Source: Rhytidiadelphus loreus
Taxonomy: Eukaryota > Streptophyta > Bryopsida > Hypnales > Hylocomiaceae
Assembly: GCA_947034895.1 (NCBI GenBank)
Contig: OX344765.1
Span: 811,001-875,000 of the forward strand
Length of the DNA stretch: 64,000 nucleotides
Direction of reading: 5' to 3'
A model generated the notes under the pieces. That model was not told where the DNA came from. It worked only from the letters and a program-made list of their open reading frames with translations, and did no database searches. The number at the start of each line of letters is the position of its first letter. The stretch's first letter is position 1. Shown piece after piece: positions 1-11,600 of this stretch. A program made the translations under genes and the position numbers.

Positions 1-19
1 CTACGTTGTCCTAGGATAG

Positions 20-1650
20 GAAGAGTGCACAAAGATAGAGGTCTCACCCGGACAGTTCTTTCATCAGTGGGCCAAAATGTTGTGCATGAAAGTTCTGTTC
101 GAGACATTGTTTAACAATACTAGCGGGACCACTTTGTTTACGGCGGACAACACCATTCTCATTGATGACTCTCCGAATAAGAGCGTCTGTAATGAGTATG
201 GTAATGCCATTTTCTTAGAAACGTGGAGCCATGAGAAACGACGGGACGACGTGCTCTTGGGACAGCTCCTGCCTTGGCTGCGTCGTCTAGATGCGAATTG
301 CGGTCTTGGCTAGTTGCGGCGATACGTCGAAGAGAATAGGATTGGAAGGAACCCTCTATCGGCGGGTGACGACCGCCTAGAGCAAATCGTTGGCGGAATG
401 AGAGAGTCCTCGAAGATGATGGGTTCCCGATTTGAGCTACCTGGGATAGGGGTGGTCGTAGAGAAAGGGCGACGTAGGAAGTATGCTCTTGTGTAAATTT
501 GTTTGTAGATTTGCTGTCTCCGAGGATTCATACTTTTTGCTGACCTTCTTCTGTATCTTGACGTTTTTGTAAATAATATATTGAATTTTTATTTGATACA
601 CTTGATTCTCCTGTCTTTTTATCCGGAAATATCTGTCAATGGCTACCAATTCGTCTCTGTTTTCACTGATTGAAGTTGTTCGTTTCTCATGATATGGTAT
701 TAAACGTAGGCTTGTGGGATCTGTAGTTGAAGCAGGTTGGGGACTTCTCTAATCCGCCAAAAAGACAAAGAGTGACGAGAAGTCTGCTTTCAGGCTCCGA
801 AAACTCCATGTCCAGGGGGTCCGTTTCTGTGGGTGGAAGTTGTGGGACTGCTCCGCTTTCCAAGCCGTACATGCTGCGCTCTGCAACAAATGCGGCATCT
901 GCCGCCATAGACTACTCCAAAGGAAACATTGAGGACGGGGTCGTGAATAGCCCTCCTAGTCGCGGACCAGGCAGGACTCCCGTGTGTTCTCCGTCGCCAC
1001 TGAAACGGGCTTCTTCGAGTCGAGGATGCTCTTCGCCATTTGATGAACGGATGGATGGTTCGACGAGCCGAAAGTTAAACCTTTCCGTTGTGGAGGCACC
1101 CGGTTCTCCTCGAGGTGAGGATGGCTTTCTATCCTCTCCTCCTAGTGCCGATGTGAGTACGCTGTTGGCATTGAGGTCCACGTCTCTGCTGGAAATTGAC
1201 TTACACAGGGACTTACTGAAGACGGATGCTTCTGCTGCTGTATCTGAAGTTCAGGATACACGACTTTGTCCCTCACACTCCATCCGCTCTAGGCGGTGTT
1301 TGTCGGGTGGCATAGTATTCCGTCAGCAACTTTGTAGGGAACAACGGCGTTCTCATATAGGACATTCCATCGTAGAAAATGGGAATGCGTTGCTACCAAG
1401 ACCGCCTGTTCGAGGGTCGAGGTCTCTTTCGGCTTCCGAGGTCCCCCAAAGCATCCAGAAGTCAAAGCGCCATGTGAATGGAATTCAACGGCACCCCTTA
1501 CATGATATAGTGGACGTTCCAATCACGCCATTCTCTCGTTCTCGACGTGAGGATATTATGAGAGGGCTAGCAAAGTTCAAAGCAATGGATGGAGCCAATA
1601 GCAATTGTACAGTGGATAGCCAGCCCTGCGGAGGTGATGTGAATTTTTAA
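20..1650 (+). pseudogene. 3' part of an FCP1/NIF-type HAD phosphatase-like gene, interrupted by a stop
   Basis: The first exon appears to start after an AG at 18-19 and is cut off upstream by the window edge. It encodes the C-terminal half of an FCP1-homology (NIF/CTD-phosphatase-like) HAD domain. The recognisable parts are NTILIDDSPNKS, then GNAIFLETW and LLPWLRRLDA. The catalytic DxDxT motif lies outside the window. A TAG at 311-313 interrupts the frame, but the same frame continues with LRRYVEENRIG, which looks like the normal end of this domain, so the stop is probably a nonsense mutation. A GT donor at 491 and an AG at 724-726 join it in phase 0 to a second exon, 727-1650. That exon encodes a Ser/Pro/Arg-rich tail of about 300 residues with no recognised fold. 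The substrate is unknown. The exon join and the functional state are inferences. Confidence 0.55.
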
Positions 1651-2134
1651 TCACCTCACCTTCTATGACTATCTTACTATTAATAGCATCATATGCGGCA
1701 AAAATCATCTAGGAAAGAGATGGAACATATTATTTTCATCTTTGAGACTTACTACTAATAGCGCTTTTTACAGAGAACAAGAGTTACACTAGTTGTATAC
1801 ATCTTTTTAGACTGCCTTTGCATATGTTCTTTGAAATCTTTTGGATTCCTGTTTCATTTCATTTAGAGGACATTGAAAGCGACTCTTACATACAGCGTGT
1901 GCATTTGGACTACGCCAATAAAGCTATGTGAATGTACTTAAATTCACTCGCATTTCCACGTCTTCTTATGTATGAATGCATTTGGAGTCGCTTCCTCAAA
2001 GTCTTTATGGGCGACATGTTATAATCTTTCAATCAAACCTTTGATTCCGGTAGTACTTATCGTAGAGCTCAACAACTATAATTTCAATAATGATTCACAT
2101 TCCTTTTTCAAAGTCCCAATGTCTTGATTTTGTC
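1651..2134. other. spacer between convergent genes
   Basis: About 480 bp between the 3' end of the FCP1-like gene and the 3' end of the minus-strand ParB-methyltransferase gene. I read both strands for a last exon of the methyltransferase and found no convincing one. Nothing else is recognised. Confidence 0.5.
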
Positions 2135-5100
2135 TCAAATTAACGAATAAGGCCTTGTAGAAGCAGTGCAGTCCAAGACATCATTTGGTAATGAGCATGC
2201 TTCAATCAACATTTGTAGAAAGCGAGGATCCTTTTCTCGCGCCCCTCTCCAAGGCTTGGAGTTGTTGTCCGTAGTCAAAGTTTCAACCTTTGTAAAATTT
2301 TGTAGTACATCGTCGCGTGCTACATCCACACCAAGTTTCTTCAAGGTCGGACATGGCTGGAATTTGAACTTAGAAGGGGCAGCCCCTGGGAAGTTCCTCA
2401 CCAACAAAGCAATTCCAAATCGTTGGGTCTGCACAAATAAATTCAATGAAGAACAATGTAGACATTAGATCTATGTAAATTGGAAAAAAATACAGAACCT
2501 TCATTTAAAAAAATAAAAACTAAAACAGAGGCATGCATACAATTCCAGAGATATATGAACAGATGTCGGATTTCATTACCGTTGCAAGGATTCGAATAAA
2601 CTAAACAAGTATCATCAGAAGATGCGTGGAGTCGATAAGGAAATGGAAAAAGAATATACCGTTCTTGAGGGTGAAACCGGTGAGGCCAAATGTAGCCAGT
2701 TCATTCCCCACCAATCCTTCATCTTTTCAAAAGAATATGTAGTACCGTACTTCAGAATAGTGGCTTTTGTAACAGCTCTCAGGGGATAGATAATGATAAG
2801 ACCTCCGTCATCATGGAGGTGGCCATCAGCAAACTCAAACAATGACTCCAACCAAATGGAGGAGTCCATGTTCCACTTGGGAATGCTTGTGGAAGGCACC
2901 GACAAATCAGGGACAGGCAAACCCTCTAGCATGTCAGCAAGAATAAGGTCAACGCGCGGTTTATCACTCTTCACTCCTTTAAAAAAGCGATGCTTCTCCC
3001 CTTTATGCTGCAACAAATGGACGGATGTTAGTAAAATAAAAAATGACCTTAAAAAGAGTATATATAAAGGTAATTTGAAGTAGATTAGGGAAAGTGCTAA
3101 CCTTATCAATAAAGTTTAGGATGTCATGATACACTTGGGGTAGTGGATCAGCCAACACCTGTGTAAGAGAAAAATTGAGAATGAACTCATTGATGGAAAT
3201 TTCTGAGTCATTTAAAAATCCCACAGCTCCAGGTCCATCCACCATACCACCATCACTTAGTGAGACATAATCAGCATCACGCTTGGTTCCTCATGAAACA
3301 GATTGTTGGTGTTGGGAGCCCTCGTCTTTAGTGGAAGAGGGCGGAATTTGTTGCTTCCCCTTCTTGCCTTTTGTCTGCTTAGCTGTAGACGCCTCTCCAG
3401 TCTCTGCAAGTTTAGAAGCCTTCTTAGCCATCCTCTCCTTCGCCTTCTCCACTGCCTCTGCATTCTTCAATGCTATCTTCTTGTCAGCTTCCTCTCTCTT
3501 CTTCATAGCCCGAACTTTTGCATCTTCATCAAGTCCTGCGAACTCGTCAATGTCTTCTACCACCTCATGAGAATGAATAGATTGTTTCAGGTACTCCTCT
3601 GATGGTGGCGTGAACTCCGGTGGGCAATCCAAATACCAAGCGCCCGACTTCAGATGCACACTCGTCCACCATTTTAGCTGTGAGGTAGAGAACATACAAT
3701 GCTCGGACAAGACATCCAACCACGTTCCAAGGAAAGGAGGCAGATCTCGCTTCGAAATGGCTCCTTTTGGAAGAAGCTCGTATCTGAAGTACCTATAGGA
3801 ACAAATTATGTCAATTCAAGGAAAATAAAGTTTGTATTTGAAATGAAATACAATTGTGAAGAAGTTCTACAAATAATTGAAAATAAGCATACCGGTAGAG
3901 CACACGTTTCACAACTAGATCGCTGTCCTTGCGTTTTTTGAAGTCATCAGACTTCCTAAAAACGTCTTGCCCCTTAAAATTGTGCAGGAATGCTTTGTCC
4001 CAAACTTGAATTCTCCATCCTTCAATGTAATCTCCAAAACTCTCAGGCTCCTTTGGAGATTCCATAGACAATGCCAACTAGTCCTTCTTGACAATATCAT
4101 CAAACATTTCTAACCCAACATCTTCAATCTGTAAATTACAAGGACTTCAAATATCAATCAATTCCACATTTCCAAAAATCATCCACTGAAGCAAATAGCA
4201 GAAGGAGATAAAGAAATTAGAGTACAGTGAGAAACACATACCCCTACATACCAACAAGCCTTAGTCAAGAAGGACTTTAACTCATTCTCTCCGACCGGCT
4301 TAAGGGGAAACCTTCTTGCCTCTCGTGTTTGAACTGAAGAATTCCACCACCGCAACCACTTGACCTTGTGTTCACTCTTCACGTTGCAAGTGGCTATCAT
4401 CTGTAACTTGTCCAGAGTCATTTCTGGTGTTATATTCGAACTCCAATGGCGCTCGATCTAGAAGAAAAATAATAATCATATTAGAACAATTCATCAAGTA
4501 GAAGAACCAACTGAAATGAAGAAGGGCTTTGATAATATCATCGTACCTCTCTCAGCCACTCCGTCCCTAGATTGGGATTTGCGACAGCTGTCAACTTCCC
4601 CAATTTTTGGGTCAGTTTTGTGGTTTGCTCTTTAGTACCCAATCTCATTGCAGCCAGGATTCCTTCCTCGGATTGATCCTCACCCGCAGTGACTTCCTTG
4701 TATTTCCTGACTGCCACATCCGCTGCAGCTGCAATCTCGTACTGCACAATGTCGTAGAAATTAGTAGTGTAATTTCAATAAAGGAAGGGACACTAAAACA
4801 CCATACATTGATTGAAAGATGAGTAATACCCGATAAATAAATGAAGTGAAAACCTCCAGAGACATTGTGTACCAACTCTTCCTTGTATTCTGTTGGCACT
4901 GAGTCATCTCGGAGTCACTCAAATGCTCGGCAAACTTGTCCAAAGGGAGGACACCGTACTTCTGTACACGATAAAGCGTGTGCACAAGGCTGGTCTTAAT
5001 AAACGAATTCTCCGTTTGCCTGAATAAAAAAAAGGTGATTAGTAGAAGGCAACAAGTGATGTGAATGAAGGATATACAAAAAAGAAGTCAAGATAGAAAG

Positions 5101-6737
5101 ACATACTTGTTTATATCATGCATAGCATGCATGACCTGCCCGATTTTGCCCTTGGTCTCTAGGATTATGGAATCCACGGAAACATGCCACTCTCTATCAC
5201 GAGCATGGTGCTTGGAAATGTATGAGGACCAAGCAAGAAGCCTGTGATTACCGTCGCAAACGAAAAATTTGGAGCCTTCATAATTGCTCAGGCCGGGCGT
5301 TGCCCGTAAGTTGGCATTGAATTCATCATTCTCAGCATTCCATATAGGTCCCCATAAATCCTTGTCAGTATCAAAAACCTCCTCCGTCTCTCCCTGCTCA
5401 TTCGTGACAGACACATAGAAAACACTAGATCCATCTCTGTATCCGTGGACGAATTCTTGCTCAAGTCTGGTTAGGTCACAATGAAGTGCTGGACGGACCA
5501 TTGGCATTTGGATAAGTCTACACAAGGGAATTCTCAAACGAGATATCGAATGAGGTTTTAGTCTCAATGACGCTATAGAGGCAACAGAGTTAACTTTCTG
5601 GGACCTTCTGAATGCATCCTCGGACGTAAAGTCCAGATTAGAATTATCCATGTCATCATCAGTTATGTTATCCTCCTCAACGCATTCCACCCTAGCGGCA
5701 TCCACATTGGGGCTCGCAGGAGGCGGGAGTTGGTTAGTATCCTCCATAATTTCCTGGAACATTATCAAGCATGAAATTGGAATTAAATTCCAGTCATCAG
5801 GATATGAGAGAATTTTCTACCCAGACATCCCCTATCACCTAAATCCAATCCCAGCCTTGCTTCCCCTCGGCCCCTACGAGATCCCCGAGTCCCACCCACA
5901 TTCAGTCAAACAGCCCCCGAACATTCACTCTCCGCCCCGTCCTCACTTCCCCTCGGCCCATACGGGATCCCTGAAGCCCACCCACATTCAGTCAGACAGC
6001 CCTCAAACGTTCACTCCCCGCCCCGTCCTCACTTCCCCTCGGCCCATAAAGCATCCCCGAAGCCCACCCACATTCAGTCAGACAGCCCCCGAACATTCAC
6101 TCCCCGCCCCATCCTCACTTCCCCTCGGCCCATACGGGATCCCCGAGTCCCACCCACATTCAAACAGACAGCCCCCGAACATTCACTCCCTACCCCGTCC
6201 TCACTTCCCCTCGGCCCATACGGGATCCCCGAAGCCCACCCACATTCAGTCAGACAGCCCTCAAACGTTCACTCCCCGCCCCGTCCTCACTTCCCCTCGG
6301 CCCATAAGGCATCCCCGAAGCCCACCCACATTCAGTCAGACAGCCCCCAGCGTTCACTCCCCGCCCCGTCCTCACTTCCCCTCGGCCCATAAGGGATCCC
6401 CGAAGCCCACCCACAATCAGTCAGACAGCCCCCGAACATTCACTCCCCGCCCCGTCCTCACTTCCCCTCGGCCCATACGGGATCCCCGAAGCCCACCCAC
6501 ATTCAGTCAGACAGCCCTCAAACGTTCAATGCACACCCAAAGCATCCCTCCTACAGCCTAGACGCAAGAGAATTTTGAATAGTTAAAGAAGAGAGGATTC
6601 GAAATGCTTACGGAGGTTTTCGCCAGTTCGGTCTGAGGGTTGATATTTGCATCACCAACAACCGGAGTACTCCTCCCATCTCCTTCACTTTCTTGCTCTT
6701 CCGCTGCCGCACTTCTTGTAGGTGGCCTTCTCCCCAT
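2135..6737 (-). pseudogene. ParB-like domain fused to a beta-order DNA methyltransferase fold, nine exons, two in-frame stops
   Basis: The exons, 5' to 3' on the minus strand, are 6737-6612, 5753-5107, 5019-4830, 4741-4547, 4457-4242, 4128-3893, 3792-3102, 3007-2660 and 2428-about 2149. All joins are GT-AG and keep one frame (start MGRRPPTRS, roughly 970 codons). Exon 2 has a ParB/Srx-like core: VFYVSV, then KFFVCDGNHRLLAW, then WHVSVDSIIL. Exon 6 contains a Lys/Glu-rich linker. Exon 7 has PRVDLILADMLEG where methyltransferase motif IV is expected. Exon 8 has KPWRGAREKDPRFLQMLIEA and NDVLDCTAST, which resemble the segment before motif I and motif I itself. Motif IV before motif I is the beta-class order of N4-cytosine and N6-adenine DNA methyltransferases. 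A TAG at 4078-4080 and a TGA at 3291-3293 break the frame, the catalytic (D/N/S)PP(Y/W) is absent, and the C-terminus stops soon after motif I. This is probably a decayed copy of a gene of bacterial or phage ancestry. Confidence 0.65.
5864..6550. repeat. 85-86 bp minisatellite, about 8 units, inside intron 1 of the ParB-methyltransferase gene
   Basis: The phrase CCCCTCGGCCC recurs at 5864, 5949, 6035, 6121, 6207, 6293, 6378 and 6464, giving a unit of 85 or 86 bp. The units are C-rich and differ by a few substitutions. The array lies between the donor below 6612 and the acceptor above 5753, so it fills most of an 858-bp intron. The same DNA is open on the plus strand for about 300 codons, but the unit is not a multiple of three, so the reading frame shifts from unit to unit. 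Confidence 0.9.
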
Positions 6738-6884
6738 GGCCTTCTTCCGCTGGAAAGGGAACAACGTCACGACCTACAATCAATTTCTGTATTCTAAGGG
6801 AGGGGGGTTTGCAGGTCGGGTGGCAACAATCAAAACCTAATGCAAGAAAGAGAAATCGCAATTCGGTTTAGGCAGTAGAAAGAA

Positions 6885-7165
6885 CGGGGAAGGAAGGTGA
6901 AGCGGGAAGGCGGAAGGGGAGGCAAAGAGGGCGGAGAATCGGGGAGGGGGAAGGCGGAAGGGGAGGCAGAGAGGGAAGAGAAGTGAGGAGCACGAGGAGG
7001 TGGACGCCTGGGAAGCAGGGAGGCAGAGGGGGTGGAGAACAGGGAAACAGGGAGGCATACAGGGCGGGGAAGCGGGAAGGGGGAATCGGGTAGGGGGAAT
7101 CGGGAAGGGGGAAGGGGGAAGGGGGAAGCGGGAAGGGGGAAGCAAGAAGGGGGAAGATGAGAAAG
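6885..7165. repeat. polypurine GGGAAG-type low-complexity tract
   Basis: About 280 bp are almost purely G and A on the plus strand, built from variants of GGGAAGC and GGGAAGGG. The tract lies 150-430 bp upstream of the ParB-methyltransferase start codon, in its 5' UTR or promoter. Such DNA can form triplex or G-quadruplex structures, but no function can be read from sequence alone. Confidence 0.8.
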
Positions 7166-7354
7166 AGAGGGGACCAAGAATTCATTTATTCATATAATGT
7201 ATAGTTCACTTAGTAGATAATTTACAGCAGTCAAGCTCTCTACAGAATCCTCTGGAGCACATGAAATGAAAAGCTAAATTAGGCACGGCAGAGTGTTCTA
7301 CAAATGTTTCTATCAGTTTATTATCCAACAATATTTTATAAATATGGTACACTG

Positions 7355-7705
7355 CTATATTGCGAAACTACCTTCACTCCGACCACAGTTCAAGTATCTT
7401 ACCTCACACTCACTTGCACTGGTCATGGACGTCATTCGGAGCTTGCAAACATTGAACTCAGGAATCCGAATACATGGTAACTTAACGGCCGTTCTTTGCA
7501 TTTCTTGATCAATACTATTATGATCGTTGACATTTAGAGAGACGGATTCACTTCGTGCAGGCGTAGTTCTTACTACAATTTGCTTGTATCTACTCCTAGA
7601 CCTTCTCAACTCCTTTGGCGAGGAGTACAACAGTTTTCCTCTCTTCCTCCTCTTCCTAAAACTACGACATGATCCACTCTCGGCTATACATATTGCAGCC
7701 TGCAT
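7355..7705 (-). CDS. small basic hypothetical ORF (116 aa)
   Basis: A 116-codon open frame with a basic N-terminal half (CRSFRKRRKRGK, then KELRRSRSRYK) and no recognised domain. It sits alone between the polypurine tract and the MULE-type transposase, with no neighbouring exon that extends it convincingly. It may be a chance ORF or a gene remnant. Confidence 0.2.
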   Translation of the reverse strand: MQAAICIAESGSCRSFRKRRKRGKLLYSSPKELRRSRSRYKQIVVRTTPARSESVSLNVNDHNSIDQEMQRTAVKLPCIRIPEFNVCKLRMTSMTSASECEVRYLNCGRSEGSFAI

Positions 7706-7719
7706 GAGACTAACTTAAT

Positions 7720-8609
7720 AGATCTGAAACGGTGTAACGTCCGTGACCTGAATGTATGCAGTGCTGCGAGTGTATATTCTAATGTGAGGTTCATGTGAAC
7801 TCAAAAGGACAACCCCTTCTGTATTCACTATATTTTTAGAGAATACAACCGGTCTCACTTATAGGATGCCTAAATGTACTAAGTGTTATCAATTATGTAT
7901 CAAAGATTGCTTCAGAAATCATCCTAAACCCTACCTTTTGATTTCTGACCGATCATCGTCAGCAAGTTCTCTGAAATGAAACCATTACTCCGGTCCTTAT
8001 ATATCCCAATGAATCAATGTTGACTGCCAATGCCATCACATGTATATTTTCTAGTGGATCCACTTAAATTTGTTAACTGCAGAATCTGTTTGCATATCGT
8101 ATCTTTTGGCTTCCTACAGGAGAATTGTCCGTATATTTTCTCAAATAATTATGGATATGGCATGTAGTCTAATAATGAAATGAGTACTATACATTATTTT
8201 AATCATTAATTAGATCTAATGGATACCCTCACTCATCAAATGACCGAAATTAATTTGTGATATTTACCCAATCATAATATGATCCGACTCTTCAAATCCA
8301 TTGCCAGTTGATCGTATTTTGTTTTAAGTCCATTTATGACTTCCGTAGCATGAACAATGTTTTGTTTACAGAATCCATTTGAAAATTACCTCTCAAAGAC
8401 GGTTTTAGATTTAATATTGTGGGGGCCACTGACAACCATTCATTGTCATTACTTGTGGACACTACATGCCTTGAAATTTTTATCCGTTCTCCAGTCAAAC
8501 GGATCCGTATAAGTTGCACAAACACACCTCTCATTGTCTCTCAGTCTCATAGGTTCGACGAGTTATAGTCATAGTATTGAACTTGATATACATAGTGAAC
8601 AAGGTGTCC
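7720..8609. other. AT-rich spacer upstream of the MULE-type gene
   Basis: About 900 bp with no open frame and no recognised repeat. It presumably holds the left end and promoter of the MULE-like element. I could not identify terminal inverted repeats or a 9-bp target duplication. Confidence 0.4.
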
Positions 8610-11600
8610 ATGGCTTCCATTCGAGCAAATGGGCATGAAATTCCACTTGTTCTTCCTATTGGGGTAGACGGGTATGCTACATTGCCTTCGCACCTTCTGT
8701 ACGTCCGATTCGGTTTTATGCAGTCTAGTATATATGTCGAAGAAGAGGTCATGTCCGATTCTGGACACCTTAAGGAGTACGTCCACATCTTAAAGTTAGA
8801 ACATGAGACTGGTTCTGTCTGGCACCTCCGTGAAGGCCGCTATAGAGCCTACGGCTTGTCCACTCCCCTAATGGGTGTTTCCACTGAGATTTTACCTCGC
8901 CAATCCGACCACTCTACAGTGGATATGCCAATCCCTCGGCAGGGAATCCGGTCTTCTCAGGATTTAGACCATGTCACAGTTGCATGTACTCCAGTAGTCC
9001 TTTGCCGTGTGAAACAAGAAGTTCTTGGCCCTATCATAGATATATCGAGTGAGTCTAAAGGAGAGTCCCCTAGTCAGCCAACTCTTCAAGTCGAGTCTCG
9101 GAGTGAAGATCTTGACAATGTCCAGGAGATGTCTTCAGATATGTATCACACACCATCTGGAAATCTTGATCTTCCAATTCATCCTCGCCCCCCAACGTAT
9201 CCAAATAGTATAGGAACAATTAGCATAGTTGGATGCCTAAAGAATCTTGCATCAGTTCCGGGGTCTAGGAATGAAGTTGCTGCATTAGACTTCGATTCAG
9301 TAATCCACCACAAAGTGCAGTATCTTCCAGCAGATTTTGATGGAGACGTAGTATTCGAATTACCGGCGCTTCAAGCTTCGTCTTCATCATGTAGCGGTGG
9401 GAATCTACAAGGCATGGATAAACGATACAATGGTCATGCTTGGTGTCGAACCATGACATCCAATATCCACAACCAAGAGAGGCTAAAGTTCAGAAAGTCC
9501 TCTTGTGCGGGACATCTGGTATGTACTAATTCTGAGTGTCAGTATTTGAAGCGGTTCTCCAAAAGAAACGAGTCACAGTGGTGTGGATATACTAGTGCTC
9601 CATTCCAAGTTGGTGTTTATCCCCCGAAGGATTCAAGTCTTCTTTGCAAGATCTGTAAACATCCCCCAACTTGTGTTAGTCTGTGTGACGCTAGAATATA
9701 TTATGTTTTCAACGATACCGCGTTAATGACTAGAGCATGCATCCATTTAGGGAATCACAAGCATCCTATAGCAACAGGAGTTTGTAGACAGTCTTTAGAC
9801 ACTATTTCCGGTCTTATCGCGAATGAGGTTGCAAAAACACCTACTGCCACTAACTCTGCTATTGCCCTAGCAGCTAGTAAGCAATTTCTAGACAGACAGT
9901 TGATACACAGTGGTGATGGGCCTAAGGATATGTTGTGAGGAAAATTATTAGAGGATGTCATGGACAAGTTCCAGAGGCTAAGTTCTCCTAACATCCGTAA
10001 TATCATTACTTCTTTCCGTAGCACTGGCAATGGGGGGATTATTGACAGTATTATGAATATGAAGCGGATTTTGAAGTTCGACTACATTCATGACAGTGTC
10101 TTCCCTGGACAAGGGAAAGAGAAGGTGTACCTTTTTAAGATGTTGATGGAAGGTCCTGATAGTGGAGTGGACTTGGTGAAACAAATGCAGTCTGGTGGAG
10201 ATCTAGAGAACGCATGGATTATGTTTGACCATGTCAAACGCGTTAAGAATTGGACCACTATGGCTTGCCACGTCTATGACACAAGTTGCAAGAAGGTCAT
10301 GACAATTGCCGTTTGTGACATGCAATCTGAAGACACTGAGGTCCAAGTTATTATGTGGAGGTGCTTGAACGAGGTCATGAGACGCAATGCTGTGCCAAAT
10401 ACAAACTTCAAGGGCTTTATGGCTGATAGTGCCCAAGCAAATTGGAATGCAGTTCGCATTGTTTATGGTACAGGGGATTCTAAAATAGAGATGGTGAACC
10501 GTGAACGTACGTGTCTTCTACATTGGAGTACATCATTGCATCACCATACTCAAAAACTCATCAAGCCAGACATGCAATTCCAACACAATCGTCTTTGCAA
10601 GCAGTACAAAGATTCAAAGACTATGGAGGAAGCTGAGACACGATACTTGGCGATCCGCTCTTGGTGGCTATTATCTGGAGTAGCCTCAGAAGAATCTTTG
10701 CGCAAACTGGAGTTGTGGCTTGCGTTCTGGCACTTCCGATATCGCCAATGGGGCGGGTTCATGCAAATGGTACTTCAATGGAAATCCTTTCTCTATCTAT
10801 GTATGTGTTCCTTGTAGATCCTTCAGTATCTTATAGTTTTATTTCTATAGAACTACTTGCATATCATTATAATTTTTTGCCATCCCAAAAAAGGGCTATT
10901 ATATACTTCTCACGGATCTTTGCTGACTACAAGGAGTGGAGGACTTACCTCTCGGCGCCAAGGGGAACCTTGACCTCTTACTGGATAGTTCAAAGTTGCA
11001 GTGGTTTACGAAGATGAAGTGTGTAGTAGGATTATTTAACTTTCGCATGTTTTTATTTAGGAGCTAACTACTCATTTTTTTTTCTTGTAGGGATTGAGTC
11101 TCGATGAGATGGCAGACATGCCATCATGTAACTTATCGGAAATAGTTCACAACAAGTGATTGCAGCAATCTGGTAATCGCGGTAATGATTTGTTTGCGGC
11201 CACTTGTGATGATTGCATTCGAGCCTTTTTGCAAATGACCAACTATCGAGCATTCTTGAATGGTACAACATCAAGGTCAGGGCCATCCAAATCAGAGTTG
11301 AAGTTACGAGGCGCTAGACGAAGTGGTGATCCAAAGAAGATTGCAGAGGCCCTGAATGACCTGCCTGGACCAGATAATCTTGGAACACGTATTCCACATT
11401 TGGAAGGTGAAGAAGTATTTGGTAGCAGCAAACGTAAGCTTGACCTACCTGTTGGGTCAGATGGTGACTCTCATCGTCCAGACAAGGTCAACTTCTCTCA
11501 ACCACGAGTGTAGATCCGGTCTACATGTACGCCCACAGTGGTTTCTAATGAACCAGCCCCAGTTGTTGACTTGTTGCATGTACCTCATGTCTCTACTACG

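Noticed and set aside
3257..3602. ORFs antisense to the ParB-methyltransferase linker exon, rich in Ser/Phe/Leu or Arg
   Set aside because: They are mirror frames of a Lys/Glu/Ala-rich coding exon whose phase fits its neighbours.
5650..6561. 300-codon plus-strand open frame rich in Pro, Ser and His
   Set aside because: It runs through the 85-86 bp minisatellite, whose unit is not a multiple of three, so the peptide is not repeated consistently. The region lies within intron 1 and overlaps exon 2 of a better supported minus-strand gene.
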